From Mesorhizobium sp. J8 (lineage in GTDB: Bacteria; Pseudomonadota; Alphaproteobacteria; Rhizobiales; Rhizobiaceae): a DNA stretch of 64,000 bases. Where the stretch lies: NCBI RefSeq assembly GCF_016591715.1, contig NZ_AP024109.1, forward strand, positions 5,084,001-5,148,000, in the 5' to 3' direction. Below the pieces are notes generated by a model. The model worked only from the letters and a program-made list of their open reading frames with translations, searched no databases and was not told the DNA's origin. Within the stretch, counting starts at the first letter, position 1. Each line of letters starts with the position of its first letter. The translations under genes and the position numbers were made by a program. Below are positions 1 through 7,604 of the stretch, piece by piece.

Positions 1-916
1 CCTCGACCCTGACCAGCTCGACAAGCCGTCGCGCGGCGCCGCGACCGGCGAGCACGGCGACCAGACCGATCGTGTCGGCGATCAGCGCACGCGGCACAGT
101 GACGACGGCCTCCTGGATCAGTTGCTCAAGCCGGCGTAGAGCGCCGATGCCGGAGCCGGCATGAAGGGTGCCGATGCCGCCGGGATGCCCGGTGCCCCAT
201 GCCTTCAAGAGGTCCAGCGCCTCGGCGCCGCGCACCTCGCCGATCGGAATGCGGTCGGGCCGCAGGCGCAGCGAGGAACGGACGAGGTCTGAAAGCGTGG
301 CGACGCCATCCTTGGTGCGCATCGCGACGAGGTTCGGGGCAGCGCATTGCAGTTCGCGGGTGTCCTCGATCACGACGACCCGGTCCGTCCCTTTCGCCAC
401 TTCGGCGAGCAGCGCGTTGGTCAAGGTCGTCTTGCCGGTCGACGTGCCGCCGGCAACGAGGATGTTTGCGCGGCCGGCAACGGCGGCGCGCAACACGGCG
501 GCCTGGCAAGACGTCATGATGCCTGCCGCGACATAGTCATCGAGCGTGAAGACGGCGACCGCGGGCTTGCGGATCGCGAAGGCCGGCGCGGCGACCACGG
601 GCGGCAGCAGGCCTTCGAAACGCTCACCGGTTTGCGGCAACTCGGCCGAGACGCGCGGGGAACGGGAATGGACCTCGGCGCCGACATGATGGGCAACCAG
701 CCGCACGATCCGCTCGCCAGCGGCAGGCGCAAGCATTTCGCCCGTATCGGCCAAACCTTCCGAAAGCCGATCGACCCAGATCCGGCCATCCGGGTTCAGC
801 ATGACCTCGATGATGGCGGGGTCGTCCAGGAACCGGGCGATGGCGGGCCCGAGCGCGGTGCGCAGCATACGAGAGCTGCGCGCGCGTCCTTCGGTATCGT
901 TGTGCAAGACAGCCAT
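1..916 (-). CDS. trbB: TrbB, conjugal transfer ATPase (3' end outside window)
   Basis: VirB11-type traffic ATPase of a P-type (Trb) type IV secretion system, working at the cytoplasmic face of the mating pore. Read on the minus strand, the protein begins [10 protein letters not shown] and has a second in-frame Met at 868. It then shows the TrbB N-terminal region ([15 protein letters not shown]), the P-loop GGTSTGKTT, the Walker B/Asp-box segment [10 protein letters not shown] and the GTLHAGS segment. No stop codon occurs before base 1, so roughly the last tens of residues are missing. TrbB normally lies directly after a copG-like gene in traG-copG-trbB operons. Here the upstream neighbour is an ABC transporter operon on the other strand, so trbB is separated from copG by about 15.6 kb. 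Confidence 0.93.
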   Translation of the reverse strand, partial: MAVLHNDTEGRARSSRMLRTALGPAIARFLDDPAIIEVMLNPDGRIWVDRLSEGLADTGEMLAPAAGERIVRLVAHHVGAEVHSRSPRVSAELPQTGERFEGLLPPVVAAPAFAIRKPAVAVFTLDDYVAAGIMTSCQAAVLRAAVAGRANILVAGGTSTGKTTLTNALLAEVAKGTDRVVVIEDTRELQCAAPNLVAMRTKDGVATLSDLVRSSLRLRPDRIPIGEVRGAEALDLLKAWGTGHPGGIGTLHAGSGIGALRRLEQLIQEAVVTVPRALIADTIGLVAVLAGRGAARRLVELVRVE

Positions 917-932
917 CGGGCCCCCGTTTGGC

Positions 933-958
933 CCGGGAACTCGTCGAGCAGTTCCCGG
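933..958. promoter_or_regulatory. Perfect 9-bp inverted repeat upstream of trbB
   Basis: CCGGGAACT (933-941) and AGTTCCCGG (950-958) flank an 8-nt centre, 17 bp upstream of the trbB start. It could be an operator or a leader hairpin for trbB. No T-run follows, so it is not an obvious terminator. Confidence 0.4.
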
Positions 959-1116
959 TCGCAGACAAGCAAGAGCGGCCTGGAGCAGCCCGATTCAACA
1001 GCTTTCGATCGCCGTCGTAGCGCAGCGAACAAAGACCGGCGAACGGCGGGGCCGACCTCACGAAGCGTCATGGCGGCCGATCGCTGCCATCCAGCGACGG
1101 CAGAATGTAAACTATC

Positions 1117-1132
1117 GCAATATTATGTACAT
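1117..1132 (+). promoter_or_regulatory. Shared GCAATATT-TGTACAT box, copy 1 (permease operon)
   Basis: GCAATATTATGTACAT lies about 200 bp before the first ABC permease. The same 16-mer with one mismatch occurs at 15480-15495 upstream of the binding-protein gene. It contains the palindromic core ATGTACAT and is followed by ATTGAC. It is a candidate operator that co-regulates the two separated halves of one transporter. The regulator is unknown. Confidence 0.5.
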
Positions 1133-1144
1133 GTTTATTGACAC

Positions 1145-1339
1145 ATGACTCCCGCCGGGTTTATGAAACGCCTGGCAGTGGCGGCGATCGCCCTTTCCAC
1201 GGCGCGGAGGATTGTCATGCGGTTCGGTCCCGAGGGCACGGTTTCGCGGCGCCAGATAGCCGTTTCCAAATGCGTTCGAAGCGCCCCGCCAGCCGCTACG
1301 CCGCGCCCGTTGCCGGCAAAGGGCGGCGAAGCCGCATGA
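1145..1339 (+). pseudogene. Possible relic or leader ORF beginning with a signal-peptide-like segment
   Basis: A 64-codon reading frame whose stop overlaps the permease ATG (ATGA). From an internal Met at 1163 it reads MKRLAVAAIALSTA, which looks like the start of a Sec signal peptide, and then becomes Arg/Pro-rich and protein-like no further. A binding-protein gene is usual at this position in such transporter operons, so this may be the remaining 5' end of a deleted one. A translated leader or a chance frame are alternatives. Confidence 0.25.
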
Positions 1340-1995
1340 GCATGCTCGACATCTGGCTTGGGATCCTGCAAGGGCTGCGTGTAACGGCAGAGGTCACAGC
1401 CTATGGCCTTGTCTTCGCGGTGCCCTTCGCGCTTGTTTTCGGCGTCGCGCAGTTTCTGACCACCGGATTGACGCGCTTTCTGGTCACGGCAGTCATCGAA
1501 TTCTGGCGCAGTTCGGCGGTCGTCGTCCTGCTCTTTGTCTTTTACTACGTTCTGCCGGTCACGGGGGTCACCCTCTCGGCGATGACCGTCAGTGCATTGG
1601 TGCTCGGCCTCAATAGCGGCGGCTATGCCAGCCAGGCGGTGCGGGCCGGGCTCCAATCTCTTCCGGCCGGCCAGCGCGAGGCTGGCATGGCGCTCGGCCT
1701 CTCGCGCCCGGCGATCCTGCTTCTGATCGAGCTGCCCCAGGCGTTGGTCGCCATGAGCCCCACATTCGTCAACAACCTCATTCAGCTGGTCAAGGCGACT
1801 TCCCTTGTCTCCCTGGTCACGCTGACGGACATGACCTTCCGCGCCAAGGAAATCTCCCAGACCGAATACGACCCGGTCGCGATCTATTCGGCGTTGCTGC
1901 TAGCCTTCTTCGTCGTCTGCTATCCGATCGCGCTCGCCGGCCGCTGGCTCGAAGCGCGGGTCAATCCCGAAAGAGGAGTGGCTCGTGGGATTTGA
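1336..1995 (+). CDS. Amino-acid ABC transporter permease (His/Glu/Gln family, EhuC-like)
   Basis: Inner-membrane permease of a polar amino-acid/ectoine-type ABC importer, 219 residues. It has about five hydrophobic segments. The EAA loop with the family pattern reads GQREAGMALGLS near residues 115-126 and would contact the ATPase; a second cytoplasmic segment reads NNLIQLVKATSLVSLV. Start ATG 1336 was chosen because it overlaps the upstream small frame and gives the family length; ATG 1342 is an alternative, and the frame stays open further upstream. Its 3' end overlaps the second permease by 11 bp, so the two should be translationally coupled. Substrate cannot be fixed from sequence; the partner binding protein at 15.6 kb resembles EhuB. 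Confidence 0.85.
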   Translation: MSMLDIWLGILQGLRVTAEVTAYGLVFAVPFALVFGVAQFLTTGLTRFLVTAVIEFWRSSAVVVLLFVFYYVLPVTGVTLSAMTVSALVLGLNSGGYASQAVRAGLQSLPAGQREAGMALGLSRPAILLLIELPQALVAMSPTFVNNLIQLVKATSLVSLVTLTDMTFRAKEISQTEYDPVAIYSALLLAFFVVCYPIALAGRWLEARVNPERGVARGI

Positions 1996-2644
1996 CCTCG
2001 ACTTCGCGCTCTCGACCGTCCCGATCATAATCGGCGCGATCGGGACGACCCTGCTCGCAACGGTCTTGAGTTGCCTCGGCGCGTCGGCGCTTGGCTTCAC
2101 GTTCGAGATGATCCGCCGTGGCGGCGGCGTGCCCGGCTTCGCCGTGCGCTTCCTGATCGATTTCATCCGCTCGACGCCGGTGTTGGCCTGGCTCTATTTC
2201 CTGTATTTCGTCATGCCCTTCTACGGGATCCGGCTCGGCGCCATGACGGTGGGCATATTGGGGCTAAGCCTCTATTACAGCGGTTATCTGGCAGAGGTGT
2301 TCAAGGCGGGCATCGACGCTATTCCGAAGGGCCAGCAGGAAGCAGCCAGAGCCCTGTCGCTCACCCGCCGCGATACGGTCATTTTCGTCATCGCACCCCA
2401 GATGCTGCGCAACATCGCCGCGCCCCTGGGCAACTACCTGGTCTCGATCCTCAAGGCGACGCCTTATCTCGCGATCCTGGCGGTGCCGGAAATGCTTGGG
2501 CGTGCCTTCGACATCGCATCCCAGACCTATCGCTACGCGGAGCCGCTGACTGTCGCGGGCGTTCTGTTTCTGGCGCTGGCGCTGATCGTTTCTTATGGGG
2601 TCAAGCGCATGGAGAAGCTCCTGCTTGCGAGCGGGCGCCGCTGA
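1985..2644 (+). CDS. Amino-acid ABC transporter permease (EhuD-like)
   Basis: Second permease of the same importer, 219 residues, starting at GTG 1985 inside the end of the first permease gene. The EAA loop is GQQEAARALSLT, followed by the family segment LGNYLVSILKATPYLAIL. Several hydrophobic membrane spans are evident. The stop codon overlaps the ATG of the ATPase gene (ATGA at 2642-2646 region), completing a compact permease-permease-ATPase operon. Two different permeases of this family normally form a heterodimer. The operon lacks an intact binding-protein gene; the likely partner lies at 15598-16470. Confidence 0.87.
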   Translation: MGFDLDFALSTVPIIIGAIGTTLLATVLSCLGASALGFTFEMIRRGGGVPGFAVRFLIDFIRSTPVLAWLYFLYFVMPFYGIRLGAMTVGILGLSLYYSGYLAEVFKAGIDAIPKGQQEAARALSLTRRDTVIFVIAPQMLRNIAAPLGNYLVSILKATPYLAILAVPEMLGRAFDIASQTYRYAEPLTVAGVLFLALALIVSYGVKRMEKLLLASGRR

Positions 2645-3420
2645 TGCTCGATCGGCGGGCGCCTCCGACCCCGACGCCTCAATCCGTCCCGCTCGTGCGG
2701 ATCGACGGCCTCAACAAGTGGTTCGGTGCGCTGCAGGTATTGAAAGACATCGATCTGACCTTGCGGCCGGGTGCGCGCGTCGTCGTCTGCGGACCCTCGG
2801 GGTCCGGCAAGTCGACCTTGATCCGCTGCATCAACGGTCTGGAGCCCTTCCAAAAGGGGACGATAGAGCTTGCAGGAAGACGCCTCGGAAAAAGCGATCG
2901 CGATGCGGCGATCGCGCGCCGGCTGACCGGCATGGTGTTCCAGAGCTTCAACCTCTTCCCTCACCTCACCGTGCTTGCCAACTGCACGCTGGCTCTGCGC
3001 CGGGTCCTTTCGAAATCGGCGCGGGAGGCCGAAGAGATCGCGATGCGGCATCTGACGGCGGTGCACATCGCCGAAAAGGCGCGGGCCTATCCGGCTGAGC
3101 TGTCGGGCGGCCAACAACAGCGGGCGGCGATCGCGCGCGCGCTCTGCCTCGATCCCCGCATCATGCTTTTCGACGAACCCACCTCGGCGCTCGACCCGGA
3201 AATGATCAAGGAAGTGCTCGACGTCGTGATCGCGCTCGCGAAAACCGGCGTGACCATGGTCTGCGTGACGCATGAAATGGGCTTCGCACGCGAAGTGGCG
3301 GATGAGATCGTGTTCATGGACCAGGGCCGCATCGTCGAGCACGCGTCTTCCAGTGGCTTCTTCTCCGGAGCCGCTCATCCGCGCGCCAGGCTATTCCTGG
3401 ACACAATCCTGAGCCATTGA
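2644..3420 (+). CDS. Amino-acid ABC transporter ATP-binding protein (EhuA/GlnQ-like)
   Basis: ATPase subunit, 258 residues, energising the importer formed with the two preceding permeases. Walker A is GPSGSGKST (about residues 50-58), the Q-loop is FQSFNLFPHLTVL, the signature is LSGGQQQR, Walker B is IMLFDEPTSALD and the switch His is in VCVTHEMGFA. These motifs match the polar amino-acid ATPase family closely. The C-terminal end (FFSGAAHPRARLFLDTIL) is the usual family ending. Start ATG 2644 overlaps the permease stop. After the stop there are 70 bp to the convergent response-regulator gene. Confidence 0.93.
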   Translation: MLDRRAPPTPTPQSVPLVRIDGLNKWFGALQVLKDIDLTLRPGARVVVCGPSGSGKSTLIRCINGLEPFQKGTIELAGRRLGKSDRDAAIARRLTGMVFQSFNLFPHLTVLANCTLALRRVLSKSAREAEEIAMRHLTAVHIAEKARAYPAELSGGQQQRAAIARALCLDPRIMLFDEPTSALDPEMIKEVLDVVIALAKTGVTMVCVTHEMGFAREVADEIVFMDQGRIVEHASSSGFFSGAAHPRARLFLDTILSH

Positions 3421-3489
3421 ACGTCGCACACGCAGCTACGGCGCGATCGGCGACATGACAATTGAATGGCGCGGGAATTGCCGACGGGA

Positions 3490-4188
3490 CTACCAGTCGG
3501 GCGCGAATGCGTAACCAGCAGAGCGGACCGTCCGGATCACATCGCTTCCCACAGAGGACCGAAGCCTTTTGCGCAACCTGGCAATATGAACGTCGACACC
3601 GCGTATGTCGGTTGCGGCGGCATGCTCAGGCCATGCGGTCGCGACCAGTTCCTCCCGGCTGAGCACCTTGCCGGGTTGCGCCAGAAGGCTGCGCAGAAGC
3701 TTGAATTCGATCGGCGGCATAAGGATTTCTTTTTGCTTGAAGAATGTCCGGTGGGTCTGTCGGTCCAACCGGAAATCGCCCTGCACCAGATCGCCTGCCT
3801 TGGTTTGGCGCGCAAGCCTGGCGGCTCCCGCCTTGCCATGCAGCCAGGTCAGAAGCTGTTCGGGCGCAAAGGGCCGCGAGAATATCTCGTCGACGCCCGC
3901 CTTGATGAGGTCCAGGTGCAGTTTGCCGGAACGCGGCGCGACCAAACCTGCAAGAGGCGCTGCTCTTGTCGCTTCGGACGATTTGAGCGACAGGCATAGC
4001 TTGGCGACTGCGCGGTCGCCCGGCTGACAGTCCAGGATGACCGCAAGCGGCGTTTCGGCCTTAATGGCGCGCGCGATCTCCTTGTCCGCCGTGATCAGGC
4101 GGGTTTCGAAGCCCGCCACTGAAAGGATATGCCCGAAAACCAGAAAGAAATCCGGGTCCTTCGAAGCGATCAGGACCAGCGGCATCAT
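3490..4188 (-). CDS. Atypical OmpR-type response regulator
   Basis: 232 residues: an N-terminal receiver domain and a C-terminal winged-helix DNA-binding domain. The phosphoacceptor candidate is Asp53 (VILDCQPGD) and the acidic pair is at SKDPD. The normally invariant Lys of the KPF motif is Arg105 (FSRPF), and the Thr/Ser switch strand reads LAGLVAP, so ordinary phosphotransfer signalling is doubtful. The DNA-binding half has the OmpR wing pattern EFKLLRSLLAQPGKVLSREEL and VDVHIARLRKRL. No histidine kinase lies nearby. It is the third gene after luxR and luxI on the same strand, starting 107 bp after luxI, so it may belong to the quorum-sensing output. Start at Met 4188 (or 4185) fits the receiver domain. 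Confidence 0.82.
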   Translation of the reverse strand: MMPLVLIASKDPDFFLVFGHILSVAGFETRLITADKEIARAIKAETPLAVILDCQPGDRAVAKLCLSLKSSEATRAAPLAGLVAPRSGKLHLDLIKAGVDEIFSRPFAPEQLLTWLHGKAGAARLARQTKAGDLVQGDFRLDRQTHRTFFKQKEILMPPIEFKLLRSLLAQPGKVLSREELVATAWPEHAAATDIRGVDVHIARLRKRLRSSVGSDVIRTVRSAGYAFAPDW

Positions 4189-4295
4189 GAGTTCATCAAC
4201 CGAATTCGGTGCACCATAGGGCTGACTACCGCGCAAATGGGCGCGATGACAATATCCCCTGGCGGGCGAACCTCCAGCTGCCGGAGGCAATCAGC

Positions 4296-4910
4296 CTAGA
4301 TTTTGTCCGCCAGTATGGCGCCGGTGATGCCGTAAGCCTGGCGCGTCTGCTCAATGGCCTCAGGCGTGACATCGATCAGCAGCGCGATGATGTCGCCATC
4401 GGGATGTTCGAGAGCGTTGCCGAGTTCGTAAAGCGTCCAGCCAAGGGCACGCAGGCGTTTCGGCCAGAATGTTTCGCACACGACGCTGATTTGTCGAATC
4501 CCCAGACTTTGCGCCGTCTCGAGGAGGCCGCACAGAACAAAGCCGGCGATCGGCGACGACGCTCCGTGCGTGCGAAGCGATGGGACGACAAAAAAGCGCG
4601 TCCATTCGAAAATGTCAGCCGCTCGCGGAGGCGTGCCGCCGGCGAGAATCGGGAAGACCTCGCTCATGAGATGCGGCTGCAATGTCGGAACGAGACGCGA
4701 GCCGCCGACGATCTTGCCGTTGGTATCGAGCGCCAGAACGTAAAGCGCATGCTCATTGTCGAAGGCGTCGATCTCGATGTTGATCGGCCGGGCGACGGCG
4801 CGCCAGCGTCTATGCTTGACGTAAATGTCGTACCGGATGCGAAAATAGCGCTCCAGGACTTTTCTATACTGCTTCCTGTTTTCCCAGGTGACCAGATGAA
4901 TACGGACCAT
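4296..4910 (-). CDS. Acyl-homoserine-lactone synthase (LuxI family, RpaI/BjaI-like)
   Basis: 204 residues; makes an N-acyl-homoserine lactone signal from S-adenosylmethionine and an acyl donor. Conserved LuxI positions are visible: Arg and Trp in YFRIRYDIYVKHRRW, the acidic pair in EIDAFDNEHALYVLAL, the Arg in GGSRLVPT, and EWTRFFV. By eye the N-terminal third is closest to the RpaI/BjaI branch, known for aryl or branched-chain acyl-CoA donors rather than fatty acyl-ACP. This assignment is from memory of those proteins and not a computed phylogeny. It lies 67 bp downstream of a luxR gene on the same strand. Its ribosome-binding site GGAGG sits in a perfect hairpin (4915-4930). Confidence 0.9.
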   Translation of the reverse strand: MVRIHLVTWENRKQYRKVLERYFRIRYDIYVKHRRWRAVARPINIEIDAFDNEHALYVLALDTNGKIVGGSRLVPTLQPHLMSEVFPILAGGTPPRAADIFEWTRFFVVPSLRTHGASSPIAGFVLCGLLETAQSLGIRQISVVCETFWPKRLRALGWTLYELGNALEHPDGDIIALLIDVTPEAIEQTRQAYGITGAILADKI

Positions 4911-4914
4911 GACG

Positions 4915-4930
4915 CCTCCAAAAGTGGAGG
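4915..4930 (-). promoter_or_regulatory. Inverted repeat sequestering the luxI ribosome-binding site
   Basis: Plus-strand CCTCCA-AAAG-TGGAGG. In the minus-strand transcript the 3' arm UGGAGG is the Shine-Dalgarno sequence, 4 nt before the luxI AUG. The hairpin has 6-bp arms and a 4-nt loop. It could act as a translational gate, a LuxR operator, or both. Confidence 0.6.
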
Positions 4931-4977
4931 TCGTAGGAAAACACGCTTCCTGCCCGTATGATGGTATTCAGGTATTG

Positions 4978-5706
4978 CTAAATCTGGATTTCCTGTCGTC
5001 GCAGAGCTTTGACGATCGCATGCGAGACATTGGCCGCGTCGAGCTTTCCTCGAATGTTGCGCTGATGGCTTTCAACTGTGTTCCTTGTGACGCCCAGGAT
5101 GCAGGCGATGTCTTCGTTCGACTTGCCTTCCGCACTCCACTCCAGGAGTTCGCGCTCGCGCGGCGTCAAGGGCGCGGCATCGACGGCCTGGCCGGATTGT
5201 TCCAGCCCTGACAGACGTCGGAAGGTATGCACGCAAAGCGTCTCGATGAACGGCACGTCGCTCGGCGCTATTTCAATCCGATCGCCCGCTGCCGTGACGA
5301 CGCCTGGCCCTGCCAGCGGCACGTGGACTGGAACGCAGAGACCTTGGCCCATCCCGAAGTCCGCCGCTTCATCCATCACCAGCTTTGCGCGCGCAGAAAG
5401 CTTTGCCGGCGGAAGTTCGTCCCATAGGAATGGCTTCGGCGAATGCCGGCACTGCGCGACGCAGGGATCGTGCGAAAAATAATCCTCCGACATGTAGCGA
5501 AGGTACCATTCGGACGGCCAACCATCGACCAGGATCTCTCGGCTCCAGTCGGTGTCGTGCGGCACGGGCAGGCCGGTGATCAGAAAATAACGCAGGCCGT
5601 AAGGCTCGATGGCAGAGCGGAACTCTTGGAGGATGTCATCCACCGAGCACGCGCCGTCGATCCTTGAGATCGCTGCAAACAACCCAAGAAGACTATCGAT
5701 CTCCAT
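4978..5706 (-). CDS. LuxR-family autoinducer-binding transcription regulator
   Basis: 242 residues with the quorum-sensing LuxR layout. An N-terminal autoinducer-binding domain carries the Trp/Tyr/Asp cluster (WPSEWYLRYMSEDYFSHDP) and the GLCVPVH segment; a C-terminal GerE-type helix-turn-helix reads LTPRERELLEWSAEGKSNEDIA and ITVESHQRNI-like VTRNTVESHQRNIRGKL. It is the probable receptor for the product of the adjacent luxI gene. The start at 5706 has GAGG 7 nt upstream. A CGACA-AG-TGTCG inverted repeat at 5717-5728 overlaps this leader and may be its binding site. Confidence 0.9.
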   Translation of the reverse strand: MEIDSLLGLFAAISRIDGACSVDDILQEFRSAIEPYGLRYFLITGLPVPHDTDWSREILVDGWPSEWYLRYMSEDYFSHDPCVAQCRHSPKPFLWDELPPAKLSARAKLVMDEAADFGMGQGLCVPVHVPLAGPGVVTAAGDRIEIAPSDVPFIETLCVHTFRRLSGLEQSGQAVDAAPLTPRERELLEWSAEGKSNEDIACILGVTRNTVESHQRNIRGKLDAANVSHAIVKALRRQEIQI

Positions 5707-5716
5707 CGGCAGACCT

Positions 5717-5728
5717 CGACAAGTGTCG
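5717..5728. promoter_or_regulatory. Short inverted repeat at the luxR start, lux-box candidate
   Basis: CGACA-AG-TGTCG, perfect 5-bp arms, 11 bp upstream of the luxR start codon. Position suits LuxR autoregulation. It is shorter than a classical 18-20 bp lux box, so the assignment is tentative. Confidence 0.35.
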
Positions 5729-5872
5729 GCCCCATCCCAGCCGACAACTTAAGATGGCAAGTACGGTATATTCAATGGGACTTGCGCCGAATGTACACTT
5801 CAGGAGTCAATTAGCTGGCGCAAAGATAAAGAGCCTGAAAGCCACATCAATTTTGGGTGAACAGACCGCGCT

Positions 5873-6139
5873 TCATTCCGTTGACTTTGGCGTCGTCTGC
5901 TTTGTCCCGCGCGCTGCTCGCCGATTCGATGGAACGGCCGCGATCAACTCTTGCGGCTCGACATCCAAGGCCTTCGCCAGGATCTCGACTGTATCCAGCG
6001 TGGCGTTGCGCCGACCGGCCTCGACGCTGCTGATATAAGCTCGCGTGCGGCCCGAAACGAAAGACAACTGCTCCTGCGACAGTCTTCTTTCCCTCCGTAG
6101 CCGCTGCACGTTCAAACCAAAAACGCCGCGAAGCTTCAT
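5873..6139 (-). CDS. Xre-family transcriptional regulator
   Basis: An 88-residue protein starting MKLRGVFGLN with a single Cro/C1-type helix-turn-helix at about residues 8-65 (RRLSQEQLSFVSGRTRAYIS, then EAGRRNATLDTVEILAKALDV). The C-terminal tail is basic and Ser/Thr-rich. Longer frames begin upstream at 6199 or 6376, but the domain starts at 6139 and the operator-like repeats at 6162-6188 lie just upstream. It is divergent from the threonine-synthase-like gene, which shares the intergenic operators, so it probably represses itself and controls that gene. Confidence 0.8.
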   Translation of the reverse strand: MKLRGVFGLNVQRLRRERRLSQEQLSFVSGRTRAYISSVEAGRRNATLDTVEILAKALDVEPQELIAAVPSNRRAARGTKQTTPKSTE

Positions 6140-6161
6140 CCAACAACGGATGCTACGACGC

Positions 6162-6188
6162 GCACTATGGTGCGACACACTATAGTGC
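6162..6188. promoter_or_regulatory. Tandem 12-bp palindromic operators in the xre/threonine-synthase-like intergenic region
   Basis: GCACTATGGTGC (6162-6173) and ACACTATAGTGC (6177-6188) are two near-palindromes of the form GCACTATAGTGC. Their centres are 15 bp apart and the second contains the perfect core CACTATAGTG. The arrangement resembles paired operators of small Xre/C-protein regulators. Confidence 0.6.
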
Positions 6189-6266
6189 ACATTCCGCATT
6201 GACAGCGGTGCCGCGGGCTGTTTGAAACAACCGGCGAATTCATCGTTTTCTGACACAGGAATAGCC

Positions 6267-7604
6267 ATGCCGAGCCCGCCGTTTCGCGACCTCGCGCACG
6301 ACATATCCGTGCATGCCTCAGGCGAGATCAGCCGACCCAAAACGGACAAGAGCCGGGTCCTGGAATTCGTCTGCATCCGTTGCGGTGCCTCCTACCCCGC
6401 CGATATCAGCATCGACTCCAAAGGGTGCGCACGGTGTCAGGCGACCGCGCCCGCAAATCTTCGGCCGGTATATGCGGATCCTCCCGCTCATCCCTTGGAG
6501 GGCGCCACGCCATCGCGCTCGCTGTGGCGCTTTGCGCACATGCTGCCTTGCAATGCCGCGGATGCAGTGAGCCTCGGCGAGGGTTTGACGCCCCTGCTCG
6601 CGGCGCCGCGCATCGGCGCGGTCCTCGGCGTACCCAACCTCGCAATCAAGGACGAAGGCCGAAACCCGACCTGGTCGCATAAGGACCGTTTCTCGACCGT
6701 CGCCGTCAGTGTGGCGCGCGCCCGTGGCGCAAAGGTCGTCGCGACCGCCTCCTCTGGCAACGCCGGCGCTTCGCTGGCGGCCTACGCTTCCAGAGCCGGG
6801 TTGAAGTGTGTTGTCACTACTTTCGCCGGGTCTGCCGGCGCGATGCTGGCGCAGATCCGAAAATATGGCGCAACGGTGCTGCCCCTGGTCAACAAGATGG
6901 ACCGATGGTCGCTGCTGGAACAAGCGGCTGCCCGCTATGACTGGTTCATCGCCTCGCCCTATCACGGTCCGGTGGTCGGCAGCCATCCGCTTGGCATCGA
7001 AGGCTACAAGACGATCGCCTACGAGATCGTCGAGCAGTCGGATGGCAAGGCGCCGGACTGGTGCGTCCTTCCGGTCTGCTATGGCGATGCATTATCCGGC
7101 GTGTGGGCTGGCTTTTGCGAATTGCATGCGCAAGGGGCAATCACCCAGCTGCCCCGTCTCGTCGCCGCGGAGGTGCACGGGTCGTTGGCGGACGCGCTTG
7201 CCAGCGGCGCCGATGCCTTGAGTGAACGCAAGCTGCTTTTCGACAGCCTTGCGGTATCAATAGGCACGCCGCGCAGCACCTTCCAGGCTTTGAAGGCTCT
7301 GCGCGAATCCGGCGGGCACGCCGTCCCCGTCGACAATCAAGGTCTGGTCGCGATGCAGGAACGCCTTGCGCGCGACGAAGGAATCTTTGCCGAACTGGCA
7401 TCGGTTACGCCGCTGATCGCCATATCGACGTTAAAGGATCAAGGCGTCATCGCGGCCACAGACCGCGTCGTGGCCGTCGTGACCGCCAGCGGTCTCAAGG
7501 ATCTTGATCGGTCCATTCGATCGAATGACCACGGCGAGATCTTCCAGACGACGCAAGACGCCTGGCGCTGGCTCGACAAAAGCGGGCCGGATCTCGTCTC
7601 ATAG
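6267..7604 (+). CDS. Threonine-synthase-like PLP enzyme with N-terminal zinc-ribbon
   Basis: 445 residues, fold-type II PLP-dependent lyase. An N-terminal Cys4 element (CIRCGASYP, then CARC) precedes the catalytic domain, as in many archaeal-type threonine synthases. The PLP lysine is in NPTWSHKDRFSTVAV, and the phosphate-binding loop is ASSGNAGASLAAYA. The family reaction is gamma-elimination/beta-replacement on O-phosphohomoserine to give threonine; homologues use other O-phospho amino acids. Start 6267 (ATG) fits the Cys4 element; an in-frame ATG at 6222 is possible. It is divergent from the xre gene and overlaps the 3' end of the convergent PLP gene by 6 bp. A role beyond housekeeping threonine synthesis is inferred from its neighbours. 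Confidence 0.85.
   Translation: MPSPPFRDLAHDISVHASGEISRPKTDKSRVLEFVCIRCGASYPADISIDSKGCARCQATAPANLRPVYADPPAHPLEGATPSRSLWRFAHMLPCNAADAVSLGEGLTPLLAAPRIGAVLGVPNLAIKDEGRNPTWSHKDRFSTVAVSVARARGAKVVATASSGNAGASLAAYASRAGLKCVVTTFAGSAGAMLAQIRKYGATVLPLVNKMDRWSLLEQAAARYDWFIASPYHGPVVGSHPLGIEGYKTIAYEIVEQSDGKAPDWCVLPVCYGDALSGVWAGFCELHAQGAITQLPRLVAAEVHGSLADALASGADALSERKLLFDSLAVSIGTPRSTFQALKALRESGGHAVPVDNQGLVAMQERLARDEGIFAELASVTPLIAISTLKDQGVIAATDRVVAVVTASGLKDLDRSIRSNDHGEIFQTTQDAWRWLDKSGPDLVS

Noticed and set aside
1137..1142. TTGACA near 1137 as a -35 element for the permease operon
   Set aside because: No matching -10 at 16-18 bp; the region is too GC-rich for a confident sigma-70 promoter.
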